Source of the DNA: CAYWMP01 sp964459445
Lineage (GTDB): Bacteria > Desulfobacterota > DSM-4660 > Desulfatiglandales > HGW-15
Direction: 5' to 3'
Assembly (NCBI GenBank): GCA_964459445.1
Contig: CAYWMP010000089.1
Location: 1-23,156, forward strand
Length of the DNA stretch: 23,156 nucleotides
This document shows positions 6,662-14,290 of this stretch, one piece after another. How positions within the stretch are numbered: position 1 is the first letter of the stretch; the number at the start of each line of letters is the position of its first letter. The position numbers and the translations under genes were made by a program. A model generated the notes under the pieces. That model saw only the letters and a list, made by a program, of their open reading frames with translations. It made no database searches and was not told the origin of the DNA.

Positions 6662-7139
6662 CGGGAACATCGATAACGCGTGGTTTATGGCCCGTTAAAT
6701 CCAGGAATCGCTCGATGTCCCCATGGGAAATCACAAGGGTACTTGTGTTTATTAGCGGGTGACACTGGAAAGCCTTGGCGCCCCATAGCTTTCTATCGAA
6801 AACCACCTGCACATCCGTCCCCTGGTCATTTATAACGGCCAAAATTGAAACAGAGCCGGGATCGATGCCCAAGTATTTCTTCAGGCGGTTCGGGGATGCG
6901 AATCGAAGCTTTTTAACAGCTAAACGAGGAGCTAATCCCTTCAAATCAACAGTCTTTTCATATCCCACAACCACCAGGAAATGGCTCCGCCCCTTTGCAT
7001 CGCAAACAAACAGGTTCTTTGTTTTGGCCCCCGGCAAGTGAGGAACCAGTTTTGTCGCCTCTTCACAGGTGAATACGGCCGGGTGATCTTGACGTTGATA
7101 CTCTATTTTGCTTTCTTTAAAGAATTGATAGATGTCCAT
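6662..7139 (-). CDS. ProX/YbaK-type aminoacyl-tRNA deacylase (3' end lost in gap)
   Basis: The visible 159 residues match the stand-alone ProX (PrdX) branch of the YbaK/ProRS-associated editing family: LPGAKTKNLFVCDAKG (residues 35-50), VDLKGLAPRLAVKKLRFASPNRLKKYLGIDPGSVSILAVIND (64-105), CHPLINTSTLVISHGDIERFL (126-146) and TGHKPRVIDVP at the gap edge. These cytosolic enzymes hydrolyse Ala-tRNA(Pro) or similar mischarged tRNAs to protect translation. Family length is about 165-170, so only a few residues and the stop should lie in the gap. The frame is open further upstream, but the ATG at 7139 follows a GGAGAGAAGAGG ribosome binding site and gives the family start MDIYQFF. It follows the cysteine desulfhydrase-family gene by 22 bp, probably as an operon. 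Confidence 0.92.
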
Positions 7140-7161
7140 CCTCTTCTCTCCAATATTTTCA

Positions 7162-8169
7162 TCAGATCCCTTCGCCGAGAATGGCATCCTCATAAACATA
7201 CAATGCCGGGGTGCCGCCTGTATGTATGAAAAGAACATTGCTGCCTTTCTTAAAAAAGCCCTTTCTAGTCAAGCCGATCACGCCGGCCATGGCCTTTCCC
7301 GTATAAACCGGATCCAGCAAAATGCCCTCAGTTCTTGCGAGCAATTTTACGGCCTCCGCCATTTCCGCTGTGGGAACAGAATAGCCCGGTCCCGCATACT
7401 CATCAAAGCAAACGATGTCATTCCTAGGAATTTCCCTTTTGACACCCACATGCCTCGCTGTTTCCTGGACAAGGTCATACACAAGCTCTTCCTGCTCTTC
7501 TTTTGATCGGCTCACGTTGATGCCCACAACCGGCAAATTCATGTTGCATCCAAAAAGGCCAGTAACAAGCCCTGCATGGGTTCCTGCACTCCCGCTTGCG
7601 CAAATCACATAATCAAAGTTGAGACCTTGATCAAAGGCCTGCCCCATAATCTCCTGGGCGCATGCTACATATCCGGTCGCACCGATAGGATTAGATCCTC
7701 CGCCGGGAATAACGTAGGGTCTTCGGCCATCGGATGATAATTCATAGGCCATCTCCTGCATTTCCCTCATCATGGGAGCGCCGGCCTGAACCACTTTGAT
7801 TTTTTCAACACCCAACAACTTGAAGAGAAAATTATTCCCGCTTGCATTGGGATCATAACTGTTGGAAACGCGTTCCTCTAAAACCAAACGGCATTTCAAT
7901 CCTTCTTTGACGGCGGCTGCAAGGGTGAGCCTGCAGTGGTTAGATTGAACGGCGCCGCAGGTAATAAGCGAGTCCGCTCCCTGATCCAAAGCATCCGCCA
8001 CAAGAAACTCAAGTTTGCGTGTTTTGTTTCCTCCCGCAGACAGCCCAAGAAGGTCGTCTCTTTTTATAAAGAGGTTCGGACCGTCAATGGCCTTTGAGAA
8101 TCGGCTGAGTTTCTCAATGAGGGTGGTTCCTGCCGTATACCGTCTTCTTGGGAATTGAGCTAGGTTCAT
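7162..8169 (-). CDS. D-cysteine desulfhydrase / L-cysteate sulfo-lyase family PLP enzyme
   Basis: This 335-residue fold-type II PLP enzyme belongs to the ACC deaminase/D-cysteine desulfhydrase family. Visible signatures are LFIKRDDLLGLSAGGNKTRKLEFL with the PLP lysine K49, the substrate loop CGAVQSNHCR (residues 71-80), IPGGGSNPIGATGYV, the phosphate-binding ASGSAGTHAGL and the C-terminal FIHTGGTPALYVYE. Members split D-cysteine to pyruvate, sulfide and ammonia, or L-cysteate to pyruvate, sulfite and ammonia (CuyA). The start MNLAQFPRR resembles both. In an anaerobe that respires sulfur compounds, sulfite release from cysteate would be meaningful, but the substrate cannot be decided by eye. 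The ATG at 8169 has AAGGAT as ribosome binding site. It is followed by the ProX-like gene, 22 bp downstream. Confidence 0.9.
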   Translation of the reverse strand: MNLAQFPRRRYTAGTTLIEKLSRFSKAIDGPNLFIKRDDLLGLSAGGNKTRKLEFLVADALDQGADSLITCGAVQSNHCRLTLAAAVKEGLKCRLVLEERVSNSYDPNASGNNFLFKLLGVEKIKVVQAGAPMMREMQEMAYELSSDGRRPYVIPGGGSNPIGATGYVACAQEIMGQAFDQGLNFDYVICASGSAGTHAGLVTGLFGCNMNLPVVGINVSRSKEEQEELVYDLVQETARHVGVKREIPRNDIVCFDEYAGPGYSVPTAEMAEAVKLLARTEGILLDPVYTGKAMAGVIGLTRKGFFKKGSNVLFIHTGGTPALYVYEDAILGEGI

Positions 8170-8221
8170 GGTTTTATCCTTTATAATATTGGTTAACGAA
8201 CATACTCACGTTCTTTGGTTC

Positions 8222-8635
8222 TTACGATTCGACTTTTTCTACAGGAAAATTTCTTAGGGGAAATTTCTCTGCTATCATATCAAAATGTCTATCCCGGTGT
8301 AGAATGAATGCTTTGTGCTCGATGCACAAGAGACCGATGTACGTATCAACCAAAGGAACAGCAAGACCCTTTCTAAAGAGGGAAAAGGAGAATTCCCCTA
8401 ACCTTTCCCAAAAATCCTCGGGCACAGGAAGATATTTAACACCCTTTAGGATATCTGCTAGATATTGGTATTCTTTTTTGTTCTTTGCGCCCCTTAGAAG
8501 TTCTACCTTAATTATTCCTGGAAGCAAAACTTGTCCGCCAATAATCAGTTCTCTAACAACCCTGCCCAGTGTTTTGTCGCCTTTGGGTTTAAAGGATTCA
8601 ATCCATGCGGAGGTATCAATGATGACCTTATCCAT
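8222..8635 (-). CDS. vapC: VapC-type PIN-domain toxin
   Basis: This 137-residue PIN-domain protein has the acidic residues expected for an Mg-dependent RNase: D7 (IIDTSAW), E45 (KVELLRG), D97 (PLVDTYIGLL) and D115 (LHRDRHFDMIA). VapC toxins cut specific RNAs, often initiator or other tRNAs, and are held inactive by the cognate VapB. The start overlaps the end of the antitoxin frame by 8 bp (8628-8635), the normal translational coupling of such pairs. The four residues are intact, so an active toxin is plausible. Confidence 0.92.
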   Translation of the reverse strand: MDKVIIDTSAWIESFKPKGDKTLGRVVRELIIGGQVLLPGIIKVELLRGAKNKKEYQYLADILKGVKYLPVPEDFWERLGEFSFSLFRKGLAVPLVDTYIGLLCIEHKAFILHRDRHFDMIAEKFPLRNFPVEKVES

Positions 8636-8831
8636 CTTTCCTCATTTCCTGGAGTTCCCTATTGGAATAGCCAAAGTCGAAATTGCCGATAAGCGATACC
8701 AATTTCTCTCTCCTTTTAAGATCGAGATATGTTTTGATTGCCAGAACTATAGCTTCCTTTTTAACCCCCGTATTGGCTTCTTTCAAAAGTTCTTCCATAA
8801 GGTCGTCGTGTATATCGATCAATGTTTTCAT
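8628..8831 (-). CDS. vapB: VapB-type antitoxin
   Basis: This 67-residue protein is encoded directly upstream of and overlapping the PIN toxin. The N-terminal half (MKTLIDIHDDLMEELLKEA then VKKEAIVLAIKTYL) looks like a ribbon-helix-helix DNA-binding dimerisation unit. The C-terminal tail (SLIGNFDFGYSNRELQEMRKDG) fits the toxin-clamping tail of VapB/DUF2191-type antitoxins. It should neutralise VapC and repress its own promoter. The ATG at 8831 has an AGAGGGA ribosome binding site, and a strong promoter with flanking inverted repeats lies just upstream. Confidence 0.9.
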   Translation of the reverse strand: MKTLIDIHDDLMEELLKEANTGVKKEAIVLAIKTYLDLKRREKLVSLIGNFDFGYSNRELQEMRKDG

Positions 8832-8844
8832 TTGTCCCTCTTTA

Positions 8845-8910
8845 ATATATATTGTTATTTAAAATCTATATATATCATAAAACCAATTATTGTCAACATA
8901 CAATATATAT
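8845..8910 (-). promoter_or_regulatory. vapBC promoter flanked by an inverted-repeat operator
   Basis: On the minus strand a consensus -35 TTGACA (8891-8896) is followed after about 16-18 bp by a TATATA -10 (within 8867-8874), then the vapB ribosome binding site. An 11-bp perfect inverted repeat flanks the promoter: ATATATATTGT at 8845-8855 and its reverse complement at 8900-8910. One arm lies upstream of the -35 and the other in the leader, a good layout for VapBC autorepression. The region is strongly AT-rich compared with its neighbours. Operator function is inferred. Confidence 0.72.
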
Positions 8911-8964
8911 CTTATCATCTGAGGCATAAATGCATTGGAGGATGTTCAATATTGCATTCTTTTA

Positions 8965-10155
8965 TCATTGTGCCCGCCATCCACGCAATCCCCACACCAA
9001 GACGCAGAGTGCAAGAGCGCATAATCCTGCTGAAACGGTTCCCACGACAAATATGTCGCCCCTTTCCCAGATGAATCCCCCGAGAACCGCACCGACGACT
9101 CTACCTAAACCAGCGGCCGCAATGAGACTCGCCATCATCGTTGCGCGGGAACCAGGCAACAGCTCCGTGCAAAGGGATAAGCAGGAAACTATGCTAAACT
9201 CAAAGGTTAGAAAAACCCAAAACAGACCGGTCAAAGCGAAGGTGAGGCTGTGTTCCAAAAAGGGCAGTATCACGTAGCTAAGGATGCAAAAAATCAACCC
9301 CATGGCCACGGACTGCTTCAATCCGATACGATCAGCCAGGGTGGCTGTCAGGCTCTCCCCAAGCAATTCAGCCAACCCTATAACGATCGTTCCCACGCCC
9401 AGCGCAACGATGCTAAGACCGAAAGCACCCTCAAGCCAGGCTCCATAGACAACGAACAGATTGTCATTCGCAGCATTTACAAGAAAGGCAAACCCGAGAA
9501 CCCCTAAGGCTGCGCGCTCCTTGCCCACCCTATGCCAGGACTTCAATATGCCACCGGGCGTTTCACCTATTATAGAAGGGCCCTTCTCATTTGGTATCAA
9601 GATAACCAGGGCCAACATGGTTAGCAGCCCCACTGCCCCCAAAACCAAGAAGGGTGAACGCCAACCAAATCGGTCGATGAGCAATCCGATAACAGGAATT
9701 CCCGCCAACGTACTACCTGCCCAGCTGAATTCCAACAATCCGATAGCCATGCCTCGGCGCTCGTAGGGCACCCTTTCGCCTACGTAAGCCTGAAGGGCAG
9801 GATCGAAAATACTCTTCCCTAACCCGGCGAGAAAAAGGGCCATGAGGATGACGGCATAGAAAGGCAGAGCCCCCGCCGCGAACATACCTGAAATCAATAG
9901 TGCCATGCCCGCAAGCATCATCGTCCGGTAGCCCAAGCGATCCGCAATCGGTCCGAAAACCATGCCCAGGATGGATGTGGCTTGATTCACGGCTATCAAT
10001 GAGGTAATCGCGGTGAATGGAACGGCCAAACTTCGGCTCAGGACAAGGGCAAAGGTATAGGGAAAACGTCGAGCCGTATTTAGAACCAGACGGCTGAGGG
10101 TCGCCACCCCAAGCCCCAGGGCAATTCGCCCAATTGAATTCGGTGCGGTAGACAT
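8965..10155 (-). CDS. Major facilitator superfamily transporter
   Basis: This roughly 396-residue membrane protein has about twelve hydrophobic segments in two halves, and the MFS loop motif between TM2 and TM3 (FGPIADRLGYRTMMLAGM, G-x3-D-R-x-G-x-R pattern) with a weaker counterpart ATLADRIGLKQSVAMG in the second half. It should be an inner-membrane secondary transporter; the substrate is not evident and neighbours do not help. The open frame begins with a TTG at 10179, but neither that codon nor the ATG at 10155 (MSTAPNSIGRIALGLG) has a convincing Shine-Dalgarno. The ATG is preferred. The vapBC pair lies downstream on the same strand but has its own promoter. Confidence 0.88.
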   Translation of the reverse strand: MSTAPNSIGRIALGLGVATLSRLVLNTARRFPYTFALVLSRSLAVPFTAITSLIAVNQATSILGMVFGPIADRLGYRTMMLAGMALLISGMFAAGALPFYAVILMALFLAGLGKSIFDPALQAYVGERVPYERRGMAIGLLEFSWAGSTLAGIPVIGLLIDRFGWRSPFLVLGAVGLLTMLALVILIPNEKGPSIIGETPGGILKSWHRVGKERAALGVLGFAFLVNAANDNLFVVYGAWLEGAFGLSIVALGVGTIVIGLAELLGESLTATLADRIGLKQSVAMGLIFCILSYVILPFLEHSLTFALTGLFWVFLTFEFSIVSCLSLCTELLPGSRATMMASLIAAAGLGRVVGAVLGGFIWERGDIFVVGTVSAGLCALALCVLVWGLRGWRAQ

Positions 10156-10634
10156 TCGTATCAATTTAGCCTTTTTCAAATATTCGGGGTCCCGGCAATC
10201 TCCTTACATGGATAGAGCGACTCATGTTGCTAGGTTCAGCGTTCAGGGTTCAGCGCCGCCTCTGGCCGCCTAAGCGGCCAGTTTGATCAAAAAACTGACT
10301 CCAGCGTTGCTTAGTCAGATACGAGAGGTTCAGGAATTTTGGATTTAGGGTTCCCCGGTAGGATCGGCGCATTCGACAAAGTTTGGAGCAAAATCTTTCT
10401 TCCTTGTGCCCTACGCCTTCCGCCTCATGCCATTTCCTTTTGTTCCTTCGCCTCCCTTTATCACATTGATTCTGGAGTGTCCAAAACTGATCCATGTCTT
10501 GGATAACGCGACCTGGCCTGGAAATAAAAATCGGTGGGTAGAATTTGTTGTTGAGTCATGGGGTTTTGGTGGTTTATTTATAGGGAAGATCGTTAGATAA
10601 TTGAAATAGCATTTGTATCGCGGGGGCATTTCTA
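10156..10634. other. Divergent intergenic region with repeats, no gene
   Basis: This 479-bp region separates the minus-strand transporter from the plus-strand dehydrogenase and should hold both promoters. It contains a run of GTTCAGCGTTCAGGGTTCAG-type units (about 10229-10256), an 8-bp perfect hairpin at 10262-10281, and a degenerate block of GCCCTACGCCTTCCGCC type (about 10408-10432) resembling repeats near 21088-21170 and 21505-21545. No open frame here looks coding. Confidence 0.6.
10262..10281. terminator. GC-rich hairpin, possible repeat or terminator
   Basis: CTGGCCGC (10262-10269) and GCGGCCAG (10274-10281) form a perfect 8-bp stem with a 4-nt loop, followed on the plus strand only by TTTGAT. 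No gene ends here in either direction, so termination is uncertain and a dispersed palindromic repeat is equally likely. Confidence 0.35.
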
Positions 10635-11615
10635 ATGAAAATCCTCTTCCAAATAAAACTCAACAAACTGTGGCTCAAAGAAATCGAGCAGTTGAGGCTT
10701 GAATTCACTGATTCCGCCTTTATTACAGAAAAAGAAAAGTGCGATAAAGAAATCGAAGACGCTCAGGGCCTCGTGATTGGGGAAGCAGACCGTGAAACGC
10801 TTATAGGGGCAAAGCAATTGGAAATCATCTTTGTACCCTATGCCGGAATCAATGCCTTGCCCCTGGAATATATCAAAGAGCGGGGTATAAGAGTATCAAA
10901 CGTTCACGGCAATGCCCCCTATGTTGCTGAAAGGGCTGTCGGCATGGCCTTGAGTTTTTATGGCCGAATCATTGATTATCACAATGATTTGAAAAGGTTC
11001 AAATGGCATGGCTATTGGGCCACAGGGAAGGTGAATGACTCGTGGGATTCAATTCAGGGAAGAACATGTGCTGTGATCGGCACAGGCGAGATAGGAAGAC
11101 ACGTTGCAAAATACCTGAAAATCTTTAATTGCCATATCATCGGGTTTAAAAAAAGGCCAACGACTGAAATCCCGAAGTACTTCGATGAAGTTACCCATGA
11201 TCTCCGGGAAGCCTTGACAAAAGCAGAACTGATCTTCATAGCCCTGCCCTTGACCGAAAATACGGTGGGTATCATTAGTGCTGAAATCCTGAGGGATTTA
11301 AAGGGCAAATTCTTAGTGAACGTGGGTAGAGGAGAACTCGTTAATGAAGAAGGCCTGTACCTTGCTTTGAAGGATGGCACTCTCAAAGGCGCCGGGATTG
11401 ACGTTTGGTATACCTACCCGGAGCCGGGCACGGCCGCCGGACCTCCATCAAAGTATCCGATTCAGGAACTTCCAAATGTGGTTCTTTCCCCACACCTGGC
11501 CGGTTTCACCCCACAGGCCGCGGAACGCAATATTTCTCAAACCATGGAGAATATCAGGACATTTATTGTTAGTGGTAAAGCAAGGTGGGAAATCGATCCC
11601 GAATCAATGTATTAA
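10635..11615 (+). CDS. D-2-hydroxyacid dehydrogenase (NAD-binding)
   Basis: This 326-residue protein matches the D-isomer 2-hydroxyacid dehydrogenase family: NAD-binding loop G149-T-G-E-I-G154, VNVGRGELVNEEGL with the substrate-binding R232, GAGIDVWYTYPEP with the probable acidic partner E263, and catalytic His287 in LSPHLAG. The Glu sits two residues later after the D-V-W segment than in the classic D-V-F-x-x-E-P layout, as in some phosphoglycerate dehydrogenase-like subgroups. Such enzymes reduce 2-keto acids (glyoxylate, hydroxypyruvate, others) with NAD(P)H. It is followed after 89 bp by a class V aminotransferase on the same strand, a pairing that suggests glyoxylate/hydroxypyruvate or related keto-acid chemistry. 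The ATG at 10635 lies behind a GGGGG stretch about 8 nt away. Confidence 0.92.
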   Translation: MKILFQIKLNKLWLKEIEQLRLEFTDSAFITEKEKCDKEIEDAQGLVIGEADRETLIGAKQLEIIFVPYAGINALPLEYIKERGIRVSNVHGNAPYVAERAVGMALSFYGRIIDYHNDLKRFKWHGYWATGKVNDSWDSIQGRTCAVIGTGEIGRHVAKYLKIFNCHIIGFKKRPTTEIPKYFDEVTHDLREALTKAELIFIALPLTENTVGIISAEILRDLKGKFLVNVGRGELVNEEGLYLALKDGTLKGAGIDVWYTYPEPGTAAGPPSKYPIQELPNVVLSPHLAGFTPQAAERNISQTMENIRTFIVSGKARWEIDPESMY

Positions 11616-11624
11616 TGGGTTGCG

Positions 11625-11641
11625 ATCTGCGCATTGCAGAT
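11625..11641. repeat. Small hairpin between dehydrogenase and aminotransferase
   Basis: ATCTGC (11625-11630) and GCAGAT (11636-11641) form a 6-bp stem with a 5-nt loop, 9 nt after the dehydrogenase stop. There is no U-run, so it is more likely a small repeat or mRNA-stabilising stem than a terminator. Confidence 0.35.
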
Positions 11642-11704
11642 TACGAGTTAAAGAACTACGTCGAACGCTCGATACACCAATAGTGTTAGAAATGGAGGAC
11701 GAAT

Positions 11705-12790
11705 ATGTTGACCTATAGGATCCCATTGATCCCTGGTCCGACCCGCGTGCCTGAAACGGTGCGCCGGGCCTATTTGACGGATTATGCCTCTGCGGACCTA
11801 GAGCCTGAATATGGCCAACTCTACTTAAAGGTACAGGATCAATTGCGGACTATCCTGGATACCAGGAACCAGATCGCCATTATGACCGGAGAGGGCATGA
11901 TTGCGCTCTGGGGGGCACTCAAAAGCACCATTCAACCGGGCGATCGGGTACTGGCAGTCAGTACAGGTGTGTTCGGTTACGGCATTGGAGAGATGGCTGC
12001 CATGATCGGGGCGGAGGTGAAATGGGTGGAGTTCGGCTTTGATGAGATCATCAAGCCCAATCCTGTTGAAAGGGCGATTCAGGAATTTCGCCCAAAAATG
12101 GTAACTGCAGTCCATTGTGAGACGCCTTCAGGCACATTAAATCCCCTGAACCTGGTAGGGGATCTTATCCATCGATATGAGGTGCCGCTTTTCTATGTGG
12201 ATGCCGTGGCTAGTGCAGGCGGCGTTCCCGTTCTCGCAGATGATTGCTACATCGATCTCTGTCTGATCGGTACCCAAAAAGCCATTTCCTCGCTTCCTGA
12301 TCTCGGGGCCATAGCCGTGAGTGATCGGGCCTGGCGGATCATCGAGGAGGTGAACTATCCGGGTTACGATGCACTACTCCCCTACAGGGATGCGTTGGAG
12401 AAACAATGGTTTCCCTACACCCCCGCCTGGGCGAGCCTGGCCGGATTTCATGAGGGCTGTCGGCTCTTACTGGATGAAGGAATGGATCAGGTCTATTCCC
12501 GGCATGCGAGCGTGGCCGCACACTGCCGACAACGCGGTCGCGCATTGGGCCTGGCCCTTTATCCGGTTGAGGAGGAGGGTTCCTCGCCTACGGTTACCGC
12601 CTTCAAGGTGCCCGGTCATATTAAATGGGAAGATCTGGACGCGCGCTTGAGGGAACGGGGCGTGGGATTGGGTGGTTCGCTGGGTCCCCTGGCAGGAAAG
12701 GTATTTCGCGTCGGTCATATGGGAGCCCAGGCCGAGCTGTCATTGGTGGATGAGGGTATGGATATACTTGCTCAAATTTTAAAGGGATAG
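11705..12790 (+). CDS. Class V aminotransferase (alanine/serine-glyoxylate type)
   Basis: This 361-residue fold-type I PLP enzyme has the small-subunit start LIPGPTRVPETV and the class V features TGEGMIALWGALKSTIQPGD (residues 61-80), HCETPSGTLNP (137-147), the cofactor aspartate D166 in YVDAVASAGG and the PLP lysine K192 in IGTQKAISSLPDLGAIAVS. It resembles alanine-glyoxylate/serine-glyoxylate (SGAT/AGXT) aminotransferases, which swap amino and keto groups between serine or alanine and glyoxylate or pyruvate. The ATG at 11705 follows GGAGG at ideal spacing. The gene appears more GC-rich than the dehydrogenase before it, which may reflect a different origin. Its stop is followed almost at once by a dispersed repeat. 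Confidence 0.9.
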   Translation: MLTYRIPLIPGPTRVPETVRRAYLTDYASADLEPEYGQLYLKVQDQLRTILDTRNQIAIMTGEGMIALWGALKSTIQPGDRVLAVSTGVFGYGIGEMAAMIGAEVKWVEFGFDEIIKPNPVERAIQEFRPKMVTAVHCETPSGTLNPLNLVGDLIHRYEVPLFYVDAVASAGGVPVLADDCYIDLCLIGTQKAISSLPDLGAIAVSDRAWRIIEEVNYPGYDALLPYRDALEKQWFPYTPAWASLAGFHEGCRLLLDEGMDQVYSRHASVAAHCRQRGRALGLALYPVEEEGSSPTVTAFKVPGHIKWEDLDARLRERGVGLGGSLGPLAGKVFRVGHMGAQAELSLVDEGMDILAQILKG

Positions 12791-12796
12791 AGGAGA

Positions 12797-12907
12797 GGCT
12801 GTCTGAAAAAAACCATCTACTGCGTTACCCTCATTCCTCGTCACTTTTAAGTACGCTTCATTCCTCGGAATTTCGGAAGCCTTGTATCTGGGCATTTTCA
12901 AACAGCC
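12797..12907. repeat. Dispersed intergenic repeat, copy 2, with terminal inverted repeats
   Basis: This 111-bp block shares its core (12863-12890) with copy 1 (4660-4687), 25 of 28 bases matching. Here the ends are visible: GGCTGTCTGAAAA at 12797-12809 and its reverse complement with one mismatch at 12895-12907. It lies between two convergent genes, directly after the aminotransferase stop, and its ends could also serve as a terminator stem. Confidence 0.72.
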
Positions 12908-12954
12908 CCTTATTGGTGAAGATGAGTCGAGGATTCAGCACCCATCCTGAAATA

Positions 12955-13623
12955 TCAGGGTCGCACGGCAAAAACGACTTCGGACGGGAAAGTCATTTGA
13001 CTCACGTATTCCCGTTCGATTTCCCTGAATCCTGCTGATTGTAGATAAGGTTTCAAGTATACCCCTCTGCAGCCTCCCACAGCGGCAGGATTCCAGCGGT
13101 ATATCGCTTCCCATAGGGCATTATACCAGTGCTCTCCCTTTGTCATATTTACCAGTACAAGTCTCCCCTCTGGTCGTAGTACCCGTTTGAATTCAAGAAT
13201 CACCTTTGGAAAATCCTCTTCCGGCAGCAAATCAAACATGTAGTTGTTGATAAGAACATCAAAGGAATTGTCTTGATATTCGAGATTGTAAGCGTCGCCG
13301 AGTTGTAGGTTATAATTATCCACACCCGAGCTTTCCGCCTTTTCCTTTGCTTTCAAAAGCATCTCTTCCGTTATGTCTATGCCATCGTTCCTGCCCTTTG
13401 GATTCATCTTTAGGATTTCTGCAAAGGCCAAACCAGTGCCAACAGCTACTTCAAGCACTGCCTCGCCGTTCTGGATATTTGCTAATTCCAGGCATCGTGT
13501 TCGAGCCTTTGTTTCGGTAAACTTGGCCCAGATATCATATTTTGGAGCGATATTTTTATAAATCTTGGGAACAGATTTTTTCTTAATCTTGGCATCCAAA
13601 ATGCCCGTACCTTCAATTGTCAT
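12955..13623 (-). CDS. Class I SAM-dependent methyltransferase
   Basis: This roughly 222-residue protein has the SAM-binding motif I AVLEVAVGTGLAF, an acidic loop in DGIDITEEML, motif LQLGDAYNLEYQDNSFDVLINNYMFDLLP and RVLRPEGRLVLVNM, in the order seen in UbiE/Methyltransf_11-type enzymes. The methyl acceptor is unknown. Only two cysteines are present, so it is not a standard arsenite methyltransferase. A GTG at 13647 overlaps the stop of the upstream Cys-rich frame (GTGA), but the ATG at 13623 has a near-perfect AAGGAGG and is chosen. It is the third gene of an AbrB / Cys-rich protein / methyltransferase unit. Confidence 0.88.
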   Translation of the reverse strand: MTIEGTGILDAKIKKKSVPKIYKNIAPKYDIWAKFTETKARTRCLELANIQNGEAVLEVAVGTGLAFAEILKMNPKGRNDGIDITEEMLLKAKEKAESSGVDNYNLQLGDAYNLEYQDNSFDVLINNYMFDLLPEEDFPKVILEFKRVLRPEGRLVLVNMTKGEHWYNALWEAIYRWNPAAVGGCRGVYLKPYLQSAGFREIEREYVSQMTFPSEVVFAVRP

Positions 13624-13643
13624 GATTACTTCCTCCTTTTTGA

Positions 13644-13973
13644 TCACAGCAAATCCAACAAACCCGCCCTTTTTGCTACCCTGTAGGTTTCAAAGAACCT
13701 ATCCGGGGGATCGCTTTCCAAGGTATTTTTTAAGGCCCTTTTTCCTTTATTTGATTTTAACCTATGGTTGCTGTGGAATTCATTATTCTCACTGGCCCTA
13801 TCAGGGATGAATTCCCTGGAGGACTTAAGTCTTTCGATTTCAACAGGCTTACAAACTGAAACTCTGCATGTCTCCCAACAGGAATGACAAAAGGAATCAT
13901 CAAATGCGGATCTGGATTTACCAGAAATCCCCTGATCCTTTTTGCTCATAGCACTTTCTATCTGCGTCCTCAC
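13644..13973 (-). CDS. Small Cys-rich protein of unknown function
   Basis: This 109-residue frame begins with GTG at 13973, overlapping the AbrB gene's stop by 4 bp (GTGA), and ends within the first codons of the possible methyltransferase start. Such close coupling on both sides is the main evidence that it is real. An alternative ATG lies at 13949. The only recognisable feature is a cluster of four cysteines, C29-x2-C32-x3-C36-x4-C41 (FCHSCWETCRVSVC), suited to a metal ion or Fe-S/Zn site. The rest is basic and polar with no signal peptide or membrane segment. No family is recognised. A metal- or metalloid-handling role is only a suggestion from the cysteines in this protein and in the neighbouring AbrB protein. 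Confidence 0.6.
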   Translation of the reverse strand: MRTQIESAMSKKDQGISGKSRSAFDDSFCHSCWETCRVSVCKPVEIERLKSSREFIPDRASENNEFHSNHRLKSNKGKRALKNTLESDPPDRFFETYRVAKRAGLLDLL

Positions 13974-14254
13974 CCCAATATCCCTTTCATCATGGGTCCA
14001 AGCATATTTCTGACGGTATCCGCAAAATCATCGGCTTTCATGAGCAGCATGCAGCAAACCTCTTCTCCCTTTTCCCAGCTTATCACCGCCAGTTTATCAC
14101 CTGCCTTGATGTTGGCCTTTTTGCGCAGATCCTTGGGAAGCACTAGTTGGCCTCGCGCATCAACGGTCACCAGGGCGTCGATCTTACAACATCCAACGTC
14201 CAAGGAGTGAGTTTCGCTTTCTGCCTTTTTCTTTTCAGTTTTTGTCTTTACCAT
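13970..14254 (-). CDS. AbrB/SpoVT-type regulator resembling the HgcAB-associated protein family
   Basis: This 94-residue protein has a swapped-hairpin AbrB DNA-binding segment (VTVDARGQLVLPKDLRKKANIKAGDKLAVISW, residues 29-60). It is unusual in having two vicinal cysteine pairs, C22-C23 and C67-C68. The C-terminus (LMKADDFADTVRNMLGPMMKGILG) matches, from memory, proteins annotated as HgcAB-associated/HgcC-like that sit near methyltransferases in anaerobes; hgcA and hgcB themselves are not in this window. It likely regulates its own operon, perhaps sensing a thiol-binding metal. The ATG at 14254 has a GGAG ribosome binding site, and a consensus promoter lies upstream. It overlaps the Cys-rich gene by 4 bp. 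Confidence 0.85.
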   Translation of the reverse strand: MVKTKTEKKKAESETHSLDVGCCKIDALVTVDARGQLVLPKDLRKKANIKAGDKLAVISWEKGEEVCCMLLMKADDFADTVRNMLGPMMKGILG

Positions 14255-14290
14255 AAATTACTCCATTTCCACTAAATCAGTAATTTCTAA

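Noticed and set aside
8304..9074. 256-residue plus-strand frame across vapBC
   Set aside because: It is antisense to the toxin-antitoxin pair and runs through the AT-rich promoter; no start signal or family match.
10250..10629. Small frames in the 10.2-10.6 kb spacer
   Set aside because: They are made of repeat units and hairpins, with no ribosome binding site or family resemblance.
12955..13623. Arsenite methyltransferase for the third gene of the AbrB operon
   Set aside because: Only two cysteines are present and the expected As-binding cysteine pattern is missing, so a general methyltransferase call is safer.
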